Positions 1 to 7,380 of a stretch of DNA of 25,165 bases are shown here, in pieces; positions within the stretch are counted from its first letter, which is position 1; each line of letters starts with the position of its first letter. The notes under the pieces were generated by a model. It did not search any database. It saw only the letters and a program-made list of their open reading frames with translations, and was not told where the DNA came from. The stretch is from NCBI GenBank assembly GCA_002305335.1, contig DBQR01000045.1, positions 1-25,165 of the forward strand, given 5' to 3'. The translations under genes and the position numbers were made by a program. The stretch is from Clostridiales bacterium UBA1389. GTDB taxonomy: Bacteria > Bacillota > Clostridia > Oscillospirales > CAG-382.

Positions 1-26
1 AATCATAGCTTAAGCTATGATTTTTT
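1..26 (+). terminator. Palindromic hairpin with T-run at left edge
   Basis: Positions 1-22 form a perfect 22-base inverted repeat that can fold into a hairpin, followed on the plus strand by a run of T to position 26. This fits an intrinsic terminator for a plus-strand gene ending outside the window. The same hairpin lies just downstream of the minus-strand gene that stops at 42, so it may act in both directions, but the minus-strand T-run would fall off the window and cannot be seen. Confidence 0.6.
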
Positions 27-41
27 GTATTTTACGGCTTT

Positions 42-2183
42 TCAGTCTTTAAGCTTTTCAAGGGCGAAATCGCATAATTCCTTGGCGTATTCCGAGCTTG
101 CCGCTTCAGAAATGATTTTAAAACCCTTGTGGGAGGAGGGCACGAACCTGACGGTGCCCTTGTCAAAAACAAACACCGCTCCGTCCTCCCGTCCGCATTC
201 GTCGCAGAGCTTTTTTATTTTCGACGCCTTGGCGGTTTCGTCGTATTCCCCCGTTACCGCCCGTATGAAAAATTCGGGAACGGTTTCAGCCGCTTTCTCA
301 AGGCTTATTCCCCGTTTACTGCAGATTGATAAAACCGAAATCAAAAGAAACAGCCCGTCTTTAAAGCAATAATCGAAATCCCTGCCGGTGTTCTGGGTGT
401 CGCTGCACCTTAGACATTCACACCCCTTGTTTTCGGCATAGGACGCAACGGCGGAGGGGGTGTCTTCGGGAATATAGATTGTTTTTTTACTTTCCGCCTC
501 AACGCCGAGGTAAAAGGCCAGAAGCCGCCAGAAATCAAGGACATTACCCTTTTCGGTTACAACGTTTAACCCCCTTCCCTCTTTGGTTACCGTAACTCCC
601 GGAGTTGACATAATGCCGCCGGAAGTGTCTGCCCCCAGCCTTTCCAGAACCGAAGAAAGAGTCTTCCCCGGAAGTGTGGCAGCATCCGCCCGCAGGCGGA
701 AACCCTTAAGACTTTTTCCCCTTGAAACAAGGGATGAGGTGTATAAATATAAAGGACTTTCAAATTCATTCGGAATAAAAACGTTTTGTATAATCCCCGA
801 AGCTTTCCCCCCCCGGTAGAAGGAATTTTCAATCGCCTTCAGGGTTTTTCCCCTTACCGGGTTCCAGTTCGAGTCAAACACCTTTATGTTAAGGGAGTTT
901 TCCTCATCAATCTCCGCAAACACCGCAAAGGAGAGCATATATTCCTTTGAACAAAAACCGCATAGGGTTTCAAACCCTAAGCCTAAATCGTACAGAACTC
1001 CTCCGGAATACCGGATACCGCAGCCTATCGCCTCGGCAAGCAGCCTTGAGGAGGAATTGCCTGAATACATAACCCCGATTTTGGGGTTTTCCCCCGACGC
1101 GTCGCAAAGGGCGGACCCCAGCACCACCCCGTCGGAGACATCAAAGGTTTCGCCGTAATGGCCGTTTATTCCCTCGTCCCCGTCAAACAGCCTACCCTTA
1201 ACCCCGCCGAACTTAATGTCCTTCACTATCCTTCCTCCTTTACCTATAACCGCGCCGGAAGCAACGGTTATACTTTCGGCAAGTACGGCGTTGTCGCCGA
1301 TTTTCACATTACCCCCGATAACGCAGCCTTTCGGGATAAGCACATTGTCCCCCACGGTTACATTTTCGCATATAACGGAGGAATCCACCACCGTGTTTTT
1401 GCCGATAACGGTATTTTCCATAATGATTGAGGAGTGTACCGACACCCCCTTGCCTATCACCGCCGAAGGATGGACTGAGGCTCTGCCCCCGGTATAACTC
1501 ATGGAACAGTCGTACAACGCCTTGGGATTGCCTATATCGCACCAAAAGCCGACCCCTTCCCATGCTCCTATCGTATATCCTTTTTTCATAAGCAGGGGGA
1601 ACAGGTCGTTTGAAAAGTCAAAAAATACCCCCCCGGGGATAAAGGAAAGGGCTTTTCGGGTTAAAACATATATTCCCGTGTTTACCGTATCGGAGGTTAC
1701 CTTTTCCCACATGGGTTTTTCGCAAAACCGTTTCACCACCCCTTCTTTGGCGTTCACCACCCCGTATTCGGTGGGAAAGGGGGACCGGGTAATGGCGACG
1801 GTGCAGATATGCCCGGATTTTTTGTGGAAATCGACAAGTTCCTTCAGATCGAAATCGTTCACTCCGTCGCCGCTTAGCACCAGAATGTCCTCCCCGGAGG
1901 GGTCGCATTCCCTTACACAGCCGGCGGTGCCGAGCATTACGGTTTCCCGTTTGACAAACACGTTTTCAAAGCAGCCTGCCTCCTTTTCGATTTGGTCGGC
2001 AAGATAGCAGGCGGCGACGGTGATATCCTTTACCCCCGCCTTTTTGGCGGCAAGAATACACCTTGTGAGGCAGGTGGCATTACCCACCGGACACAAGGGT
2101 TTAGGCCTTGTCTGGGTTATGGGGTAAAGCCGTTCGCCCCTCCCCCCCGCAAGGATAACACAGGATATTTCTGACGAAGCCAT
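42..2183 (-). CDS. Sugar-phosphate nucleotidyltransferase fused to beta-helix and degenerate phosphohexomutase-like domain
   Basis: This 713-residue protein has three parts. Residues 1-230 are a nucleotidyltransferase of the RmlA/ManC/GMP-type: the loop GGRGERLYPITQTRPKP (13-29), LGTAG (84-88) and the GDG metal site (105-107) are intact, so sugar-1-phosphate nucleotidyl transfer in the cytoplasm is likely. Residues 237-316 are hexapeptide repeats of a left-handed beta-helix. Residues 330-713 resemble a phosphoglucomutase/phosphomannomutase, but the FGTDGIRG-type opening reads FDGDEGING and the phosphoserine loop (normally TASHNP) reads FAEIDE, with Glu424 in the place of the catalytic Ser. 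The usual DGDxDR metal loop is not recognisable either. The C-terminal half is therefore probably non-catalytic, perhaps regulatory. The same overall order is known from bacterial ManC/GMPP-like fusions. The start at 2183 has AAAGGAT about 10 bases upstream. The sugar cannot be named from sequence. Confidence 0.85.
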   Translation of the reverse strand: MASSEISCVILAGGRGERLYPITQTRPKPLCPVGNATCLTRCILAAKKAGVKDITVAACYLADQIEKEAGCFENVFVKRETVMLGTAGCVRECDPSGEDILVLSGDGVNDFDLKELVDFHKKSGHICTVAITRSPFPTEYGVVNAKEGVVKRFCEKPMWEKVTSDTVNTGIYVLTRKALSFIPGGVFFDFSNDLFPLLMKKGYTIGAWEGVGFWCDIGNPKALYDCSMSYTGGRASVHPSAVIGKGVSVHSSIIMENTVIGKNTVVDSSVICENVTVGDNVLIPKGCVIGGNVKIGDNAVLAESITVASGAVIGKGGRIVKDIKFGGVKGRLFDGDEGINGHYGETFDVSDGVVLGSALCDASGENPKIGVMYSGNSSSRLLAEAIGCGIRYSGGVLYDLGLGFETLCGFCSKEYMLSFAVFAEIDEENSLNIKVFDSNWNPVRGKTLKAIENSFYRGGKASGIIQNVFIPNEFESPLYLYTSSLVSRGKSLKGFRLRADAATLPGKTLSSVLERLGADTSGGIMSTPGVTVTKEGRGLNVVTEKGNVLDFWRLLAFYLGVEAESKKTIYIPEDTPSAVASYAENKGCECLRCSDTQNTGRDFDYCFKDGLFLLISVLSICSKRGISLEKAAETVPEFFIRAVTGEYDETAKASKIKKLCDECGREDGAVFVFDKGTVRFVPSSHKGFKIISEAASSEYAKELCDFALEKLKD

Positions 2184-2242
2184 GGGGAAAATATCCTTTC
2201 AGATTCTTTTATGGTTATTATTTACGGCAAAGTAAAAATTTA

Positions 2243-2276
2243 TACCCTACCTTGACAAAACCTGACCGGTAGGGTA
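2243..2276. promoter_or_regulatory. Inverted repeat over the ribF promoter (candidate operator)
   Basis: TACCCTACC (2243-2251) and its exact reverse complement GGTAGGGTA (2268-2276) are separated by 16 bases. The left arm abuts the -35 box and the right arm overlaps the -10 box of the ribF promoter. It also lies in the divergent gap shared with the nucleotidyltransferase gene. Arm spacing and placement fit a dimeric repressor site; no known regulator was recognised. Confidence 0.5.
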
Positions 2277-2280
2277 AAAT
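2252..2280 (+). promoter_or_regulatory. Sigma-A type promoter for ribF
   Basis: A consensus -35 TTGACA (2252-2257), a 17-base spacer and TAAAAT (2275-2280) predict a start near 2287, about 75 bases before the ribF start codon. This probably drives ribF and the carboxypeptidase-like gene 15 bases behind it. Confidence 0.75.
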
Positions 2281-2362
2281 GACGGTTGAAAAACGAAATT
2301 ATTATTTATTCGTTGCTTAATCATATTTCAGGTTGTTTTATAAATCGAAAGGGGGCGGAAGG

Positions 2363-3274
2363 GTGAAAATAATTACCGTACGGGACCTTCCCTTTGAAGG
2401 GGAATGCGTTGTTTCCATTGGTAATTTCGACGGCGTTCATTTGGGACACGCAAGCCTTCTGGAAAAGGCTTCGGAAATCGCAAAGGAAAACAAGCTTCCC
2501 ATGGTGGTTTTCACCTTTGAGGACACCCCCAAAAACAACCGCTCTAAGCATATCACCCGTTCGTCGGACAAACTTAGACTCCTTGAAGTTCACGGCGCCG
2601 ACGGCGTTTATTTCGAGGACTTTGACGCCTGCCGCAACATGACCCCCCGGGAGTTTATAAAATCCACCCTTATTGACCGTTTTAACGCAAATACCGTGGT
2701 GTGCGGCTACGACTACCGTTTCGGCGTAAACCGTTCGGGGGATGCGGGAGTGCTTTTCCGGATCCTTGAGGAATACGGGAGAAAAACGGTAATCATCCCT
2801 CCGGTAAAGGTAAACGGGGTTGTGATTTCCTCAACCCTTATCCGCCAGTACATAAAAGACGGGGAGATAAACAAGGCAAGCGAACTCCTCGGAAGGCGGT
2901 ATTCCTTCAATCTGCCGGTGGTGGAAGGGCGGCATATAGGGCGCAGAATCGGCTTTCCCACCATAAACCAGCGTTTCCCCGAATATCAGCTGGTTCCCGC
3001 CTACGGCGTTTATGCCTGCCTTTGCGAAATCGGCGGGGTTTTCTACAAGGGGGTTTCCAATATCGGCGTAAAGCCCACCGTGTCCGACACCAACGAGGTT
3101 ATCTGCGAAACCCATATACTTGATTTCAACGAGGATATGTACCGGCGGGACGTGCGTATTTTTTTGTTCAGCAAGCTTAGGGACGAAAAGAAATTCGATT
3201 CCCTTGAAGAGCTAAAAAACGCCGTTGCCAACGACGTGCGGATGACAAAGAATTACTTTTCCGCAAACCTATAA
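2363..3274 (+). CDS. ribF: Bifunctional riboflavin kinase / FAD synthetase
   Basis: The protein converts riboflavin to FMN and FMN to FAD in the cytoplasm. From the chosen start it has 303 residues, normal for RibF. The N-terminal FAD synthetase part shows GNFDGVHLGH (20-29) and ISSTLIR (155-161), the nucleotidyl-transfer motifs. The C-terminal flavokinase part shows GRRY, then GRRIGFPTIN ending at residue 202, which holds the conserved PTxN. I chose the GTG at 2363 because AAAGGGGG lies at good spacing before it; a frame open from TTG 2333 has no such site and would add ten atypical residues. A consensus promoter with an overlapping inverted repeat lies upstream. The next gene follows after 15 bases, so the two are probably co-transcribed. 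Confidence 0.95.
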   Translation: MKIITVRDLPFEGECVVSIGNFDGVHLGHASLLEKASEIAKENKLPMVVFTFEDTPKNNRSKHITRSSDKLRLLEVHGADGVYFEDFDACRNMTPREFIKSTLIDRFNANTVVCGYDYRFGVNRSGDAGVLFRILEEYGRKTVIIPPVKVNGVVISSTLIRQYIKDGEINKASELLGRRYSFNLPVVEGRHIGRRIGFPTINQRFPEYQLVPAYGVYACLCEIGGVFYKGVSNIGVKPTVSDTNEVICETHILDFNEDMYRRDVRIFLFSKLRDEKKFDSLEELKNAVANDVRMTKNYFSANL

Positions 3275-3289
3275 AAAGGAGGGACGTAA

Positions 3290-4747
3290 ATGAAACGCTT
3301 AAAAATATTTTCCCTTGTCCTTGCGTGTATTATTGTCCTGTCCTTTTTCAATTCCGTGGTTTTCGCCGAGGAATCCTCTTCCGATACTTCCGAAATAACT
3401 ACAATCAAACCCGAAATAACCAGCGGAAATTTAGTGGTGGTAAGAAGCGTTGACACAGGTCAGATTCTCCTTGACACTTCGGGAAACGCCACCGTTCCCC
3501 CCACCGTTACCGCAAAGCTGGTTTCGGCAATGGTAATATTTGATATGGTTACCTCCCTTGACGAAACCGTGACGGTTCCCGTTGAGGCCACCCTTGCCAA
3601 AAACATCGGACCGAAGGGGGATATTTCCGCCCCTATGTTAGGTCTTTCCCCTAACAACACCCTTACGGTAAGACAGCTTTTAACCGCCACCCTTGTTTCG
3701 GCGGCAAACGACGCCTGCTTTGCCCTTGCCTATTATGTTTCGGAGGGCAACATTACCTCCTTCGTTGAAAAAATGAACGAAAAGGCGGGAAGCATCGGCT
3801 GTAAAAACACCCTCTACACCAATCCGGTGGGGCTTACCGACGGGGAATCCCACACCACCCCCGTTGACGCGGCGATTGTGGCCTCCGCCTTTTACAAATA
3901 CAACACCTTACTTAACATATCCTCCCAGCCCACCTATGTGCTGGGGAACACCATCCACACCAAAAACTATCTCCTTTCGAATATGCTGCTTAAGGGCTAT
4001 ACCCTTTCGGGAGCAAAGGGGATGATAGCGGGACAGGCACGTCCCGAGGGGGGATACTGCCTTGTAACCTCCGCCGAAAAATCGGGTTTAGGCTATGTAA
4101 TGGTGGTTATGGAAGCCCCCGGCGAAATCAGAAACACCGACGGCACAAGGAGCTTTCCCGAAGGCAACGCCTATCAGGACATTCACAAGGTTTTCCCCTG
4201 GGCAACCACCTCCTTCGGCTATCTTACCCTGGTAAACGAGCGGGAAATCATCGGCGAACTGCCGGTTGAAGTGGCCTCCGGGAACACCGACCACGTAGGC
4301 TATGTTGCCCTTGAGGAAGTGGATATCCTTATGCCGGTGGGGGTAAAGGCGGAGGATATTACAAGGGAGGTCAATCTGTTCTATGAATCCCTTGAAGCTC
4401 CCGTTGAAAAGGATATGGAAGTAGGCCGACTTGACCTTTATTACGACGGGGAAAAGATTGCTTCGGTGTCCCTTGTGGCAAACACGGAAATCGAAAGAAG
4501 CCGGCTTTTGTCCCTGTTCGGCAGGTTTAAGGCGTTTATCAAGTCAAAGACCATTAAAAAAATAATCCGCGGAATAATCATTCTGCTTATCGCCTATTTC
4601 GTGCTTGTTCTGGCAAGCACCATCTACCGCATAATCTTAAAAGCCGACAAGGCGGCAAAGAAACGGCAGAACAGAATACAAAAGGAACGGGAGAAACTGA
4701 ATTCCAAAAGCCAGAGCAAACCTCCCTTTGATGACGAGGAGTTGTAA
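3290..4747 (+). CDS. DacA/DacF-like D,D-carboxypeptidase homologue lacking catalytic motifs, membrane anchored
   Basis: This 485-residue exported protein starts after AAGGAGG with a signal peptide (residues 1-26), followed by a Peptidase_S11/PBP5-like domain recognisable by VSAANDACFALAYYV, NPVGLTD and GGYCLVTSAEKSG. All three active-site motifs are changed. SxxK reads V73-T-A-K76, with no nucleophilic Ser. SxN reads A138-A-N140. KTG reads K243-G-M245. D-Ala-D-Ala cleavage by the usual mechanism is therefore unlikely. After a DacA-type beta domain come a transmembrane helix (about 426-449) and a basic cytoplasmic tail ending PPFDDEEL, an anchor unlike the amphipathic helix of PBP5. It may bind peptidoglycan or act as a scaffold; this is inference. 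It follows ribF by 15 bases. The reading frame is uninterrupted. Confidence 0.85.
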   Translation: MKRLKIFSLVLACIIVLSFFNSVVFAEESSSDTSEITTIKPEITSGNLVVVRSVDTGQILLDTSGNATVPPTVTAKLVSAMVIFDMVTSLDETVTVPVEATLAKNIGPKGDISAPMLGLSPNNTLTVRQLLTATLVSAANDACFALAYYVSEGNITSFVEKMNEKAGSIGCKNTLYTNPVGLTDGESHTTPVDAAIVASAFYKYNTLLNISSQPTYVLGNTIHTKNYLLSNMLLKGYTLSGAKGMIAGQARPEGGYCLVTSAEKSGLGYVMVVMEAPGEIRNTDGTRSFPEGNAYQDIHKVFPWATTSFGYLTLVNEREIIGELPVEVASGNTDHVGYVALEEVDILMPVGVKAEDITREVNLFYESLEAPVEKDMEVGRLDLYYDGEKIASVSLVANTEIERSRLLSLFGRFKAFIKSKTIKKIIRGIIILLIAYFVLVLASTIYRIILKADKAAKKRQNRIQKEREKLNSKSQSKPPFDDEEL

Positions 4748-4812
4748 AACCCTTGCTTAATGAACATAAGGAAAGGAAAAAATGAATAAATTTTAAATTT
4801 TTCATCATTCTA

Positions 4813-4841
4813 TTGTATTGTTAATAAATGTGTGATATAGT
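4813..4841 (+). promoter_or_regulatory. Extended -10 promoter for secG
   Basis: TTGTAT (4813-4818), a 17-base spacer and TATAGT (4836-4841), with TG one base before the -10 box, form an extended -10 promoter. The predicted start near 4848 leaves a leader of about 65 bases before secG. The rest of the 165-base gap (4748-4912) holds only AT-rich sequence and a four-codon frame at 4782-4796. Confidence 0.55.
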
Positions 4842-4912
4842 AAATGATACGTTTTCTGGCCTTTTAAAGTATTAAAAATAACAGATATATAATATCCGGA
4901 GGAAAAAAACAC

Positions 4913-5368
4913 ATGGCCGTTATCGAATACATTATAGGCGCCCTGCTGCTTGTTATCGCGGTGGCGCTGGTTGTTCTTATTATGATGCAGGAATCCAAGA
5001 AAAGCGGCTTAAGCACCGCCATTTCCGGAGGAAGCAGCGACACATATTACGGCAGGAACAAGGCAAAATCCAAGCAGAAACTGCTTATGAAATCCACTGC
5101 CATAATTGCGGTGGTGTTTGCGTTACTGGTGCTTACCCTTTATGTCTTCCAGGGAACCGGCACCGACAGCAAAGACACCTCTTCGACCGAAGAAAGCGAA
5201 GTTTCGTCCAGCTCTTCCGAAACATCCGAGACATCCGACACTTCCGAAGCGTCGGAAACATCCGAAGAGTCGGATGAATCCGAAAACGAAACCCAGGATC
5301 AGACTCAGGAAGAAACCCAGGAAGAAACCGACGAAACAACCGACGAAAGCACATCGGCTGAGGAATAA
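4913..5368 (+). CDS. secG: Protein translocase subunit SecG with long acidic Ser/Glu/Thr tail
   Basis: SecG is the small accessory subunit of the SecYEG translocon. Residues 1-80 look typical: helix 1 (about 4-25), the conserved QESKKSGLSTAISGGSSDTYYG loop in two pieces (QESKKSGL and GGSSDTYYGRNK), and helix 2 (about 60-80). The remaining 70 or so residues are low complexity and made almost only of Ser, Glu, Thr, Asp and Gln, making the protein about twice the usual length. With the standard SecG topology this tail would lie outside the membrane. The start at 4913 has GGAGG at good spacing. In many Firmicutes secG is followed by rnr and smpB; here an RNase-R-like gene follows but no smpB. Confidence 0.9.
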   Translation: MAVIEYIIGALLLVIAVALVVLIMMQESKKSGLSTAISGGSSDTYYGRNKAKSKQKLLMKSTAIIAVVFALLVLTLYVFQGTGTDSKDTSSTEESEVSSSSSETSETSDTSEASETSEESDESENETQDQTQEETQEETDETTDESTSAEE

Positions 5369-5371
5369 TAT

Positions 5372-5440
5372 ACCGCCAACGCCGTCCCCTTTGTGGATTG
5401 CAGGCATGCTCTATCCGGGCATGTTTGCTGGCGTTACGGT
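5372..5440 (+). ncRNA. Structured secG-rnr intergenic element (two-tier stem)
   Basis: An outer stem pairs ACCG (5372-5375) with CGGT (5437-5440) and AACGCC (5378-5383) with GGCGTT (5430-5435). Inside it GCAGGCATGC (5400-5409) pairs with GCATGTTTGC (5419-5428) over ten positions with two G-U pairs and a nine-base loop. It sits directly after the secG stop and before a terminator-like hairpin. No known RNA family was recognised; it could be a leader or attenuator for the downstream gene, or simply processed mRNA structure. Confidence 0.35.
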
Positions 5441-5458
5441 TAATAAAACAGGAAAAGG

Positions 5459-5503
5459 GGGCAGGCGCACTTTATGTCAAGTGGGTTTGCCCTTGTCTTT
5501 TTT
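5459..5503 (+). terminator. Terminator or attenuator between secG and the RNase-R-like gene
   Basis: Arms 5459-5472 and 5479-5492 pair at 13 of 14 positions (two of them G-U) around a six-base loop, followed by TTGTCTTTTTT (5493-5503). This is a good intrinsic terminator located 28 bases before the downstream start codon. It either ends the secG transcript or controls read-through into the next gene. Confidence 0.6.
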
Positions 5504-5531
5504 AGCCAATAACATTCCGCGGGAGTTAACA

Positions 5532-7379
5532 ATGGAAATTCAAAAAACAGAGGGCGTTTTTTACCGCACCAAAAGCGGCGACGGATATGTTGCCGTAAAA
5601 ACAGAGGACGGAACCGAAAACATACCCGTTGCGGTATCCTACAATTCCGATGTTTACGACGGGGACACCGTCTCAATTTCAGTGTCCTTTTCCCAGGGAA
5701 CAAGGCGGTTCGACAAGACGGACAAGCTGGGGAAAATAATCAAGGTGGTAAAAAGAGCAAAAACCACCGTTATCGGCGAATGCCTTCTTATATCAAACAA
5801 GCTTTATCTTTTACCCGACGGTTATATTCCCTTCAGAATCCCCATAAAACACGGGAAAGGCATATTAAAATGCCGGGAAGGGGATAAAATCGAGGCGGAA
5901 ATAAATAAATACAAGGCAGTTTCGGCCATGCGGGCAATTCCGGTCAGGATTTTAGGCAAGGCCGGCACCTATGACGCCAATTTCAAAGCTGCCGTAAGCG
6001 ACACCCCCCATTTTTCAAAGTTTTCGGCTAACGCGGAAAGACAGTCCCAGGGTACAAAACCCGTTGAGGCAAAGAATTACGTTTCCAAACGCACCGATTT
6101 ACGGAGCAAGCCGGTTTTCACCTTTACCGATTCGGTGTTTGAAAGCAGCGGTCTGGGCTTTTCGGTCAGCCGGGAGGAAGGAGGCTTTAAAGTAGGTATT
6201 CATATTGCCGATGTGGCGGAATATCTTCCGGTTGACAGCGACCTTGACAAAGAAGCCTCCCTTAGGGGAAGGAGCATATTAAACAGCCGCAACGGGTCTG
6301 CCATGCTGCCGAAAAGCTTTGTGAATTCGGTCTGCTCCTTTAACGAAAAGCGGGAATTTTTAGCGGTTTCGGTTTTTATCGAATATGACGAAATGGGAAA
6401 CGCAACCGACACCGAATTCTGCGAATCGGTGATTTCCCCGGTGCTTGACGCCTCTGCCGCCGACGTGGACGAGCTTATTTCCGGCGGGGACTCCTCCGCT
6501 TTGATACCCTTAAGGCGGAAATATTCCACCGCCGCCGAACAGATAATATGTATGTACGAGCTTGCCGCGCTTTTGCGGGCAAAACGCATAGAAAACGGCG
6601 GAGTTGACTTCGATTTGTGCGAACGTATGTTCGGGTTTGATTCCGGCCACAGGATAAAAACAATGTCCCTTAAGTTTAAAAGCGATTCTGCTCTGATGGT
6701 AAACGAAATTTTTATTTCTGCGGGGCGGGCGGTCGCCGAAAAGCTGTTTTATTCGGGCGCGGGCTGCGTGTATGCCGGTTCTCGGGAAATGAAGTACGAT
6801 TATATAACAGGCTGTCCCGAGGACAGGTTTTACTTAAACGAAACCGAATATTATAAAGAGGGTTACACCCGTAAAGAAGCGATTGTTTCACGTGGAACAT
6901 TTTTTGAAAAGCACTGTTTCGAAACAATCTCGGTTGAGTGCGATACGCCGGTGTTATCCTTCTCGCCACTTTTCCATTATATTTACGGGGTTGACAAATA
7001 TACGGAATTCTTTTTCCCCGCCGAAAAGTATTCCCATCTGACAAACCTGCGGGCGATAAAAGCCTATATCAACGATAAGGATTTCGATGTCAGAAAGGCT
7101 GCCGAAGGCGTTTCCAACGAAGAAAAGGCAGGAAAAGCGCTTAAGGCCCTTACAAGGATAATGACAATAGACTTTTTAAAGGAAAACAGCGATAAGGTTT
7201 TCGACGCCACGGTAATAAAGGCATCCCCCGACGGAGTCAGGGTGCTGCTTGACTGCGGAGTTGCGGGTACCGTAACTTTGAATACGGAAAGCGGCTTTTC
7301 GGCAGGCGACAGGGTAAAAGTCAGGCTGAAAGAAGGGGATTACGTTACCGGAAGGGCGGTATTCGCTTTTACCGAATGA
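5532..7379 (+). CDS. RNase R-like RNB-family protein with lost catalytic residues
   Basis: The 615-residue protein keeps the RNase R layout: OB/cold-shock-like segments (about 1-165), an RNB domain (about 188-510) and a C-terminal S1-like domain (about 550-610). Family marks such as VGIHIADVAEYL, LDKEASLRGRSILN and the MLPKSFVNSVCSFN stretch are clear. However, the segment that should read IDPEDAKDFDDA is FTFTDSVFESSGLG (196-209): the five acidic positions are T199, V202, S205, G207 and L208. The usual HFTSPIRRY region reads EFFFPAEKY (492-500), so the catalytic Arg pair is Glu-Lys. Exonuclease activity by the known two-metal mechanism is therefore unlikely, although RNA binding could remain. 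The start at ATG 5532 follows GGGAG; the frame stays open back to 5106, but that part only overlaps secG out of frame. A parS site lies inside this gene at 6884-6899. Confidence 0.85.
   Translation: MEIQKTEGVFYRTKSGDGYVAVKTEDGTENIPVAVSYNSDVYDGDTVSISVSFSQGTRRFDKTDKLGKIIKVVKRAKTTVIGECLLISNKLYLLPDGYIPFRIPIKHGKGILKCREGDKIEAEINKYKAVSAMRAIPVRILGKAGTYDANFKAAVSDTPHFSKFSANAERQSQGTKPVEAKNYVSKRTDLRSKPVFTFTDSVFESSGLGFSVSREEGGFKVGIHIADVAEYLPVDSDLDKEASLRGRSILNSRNGSAMLPKSFVNSVCSFNEKREFLAVSVFIEYDEMGNATDTEFCESVISPVLDASAADVDELISGGDSSALIPLRRKYSTAAEQIICMYELAALLRAKRIENGGVDFDLCERMFGFDSGHRIKTMSLKFKSDSALMVNEIFISAGRAVAEKLFYSGAGCVYAGSREMKYDYITGCPEDRFYLNETEYYKEGYTRKEAIVSRGTFFEKHCFETISVECDTPVLSFSPLFHYIYGVDKYTEFFFPAEKYSHLTNLRAIKAYINDKDFDVRKAAEGVSNEEKAGKALKALTRIMTIDFLKENSDKVFDATVIKASPDGVRVLLDCGVAGTVTLNTESGFSAGDRVKVRLKEGDYVTGRAVFAFTE
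6884..6899 (-). promoter_or_regulatory. parS: parS site 1 (ParB/Spo0J binding), inside coding sequence
   Basis: TGTTTCACGTGGAACA is the exact reverse complement of the canonical Bacillus parS TGTTCCACGTGAAACA. It lies within the RNase-R-like coding region, encoding VSRGT there. parS sites load the ParB CTPase and SMC near the replication origin. Confidence 0.88.
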
Positions 7380-7380
7380 T

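Noticed and set aside
1501..2007. 168-codon open frame on the plus strand
   Set aside because: Antisense shadow of the nucleotidyltransferase domain, whose motifs are unambiguous.
2333..2362. TTG 2333 as the ribF start
   Set aside because: No ribosome binding site at useful spacing, while GTG 2363 has one and gives the usual RibF N-terminus.
4782..4815. AT-rich inverted repeat after the carboxypeptidase-like gene as a terminator
   Set aside because: Pairing is weak and imperfect, with no GC stem and no clear T-run after it.
5200..5360. Short repeated units as a possible CRISPR or VNTR array
   Set aside because: Repeats are imperfect, codon-phased and explained by the Ser/Glu/Thr-rich SecG tail; no spacers of constant length.
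5106..5531. Upstream extension of the RNase-R-like frame, rich in Arg, Lys and Pro
   Set aside because: It is the shifted-frame reading of the secG acidic tail and of the intergenic hairpins. A ribosome binding site and a family-typical start lie at 5532.
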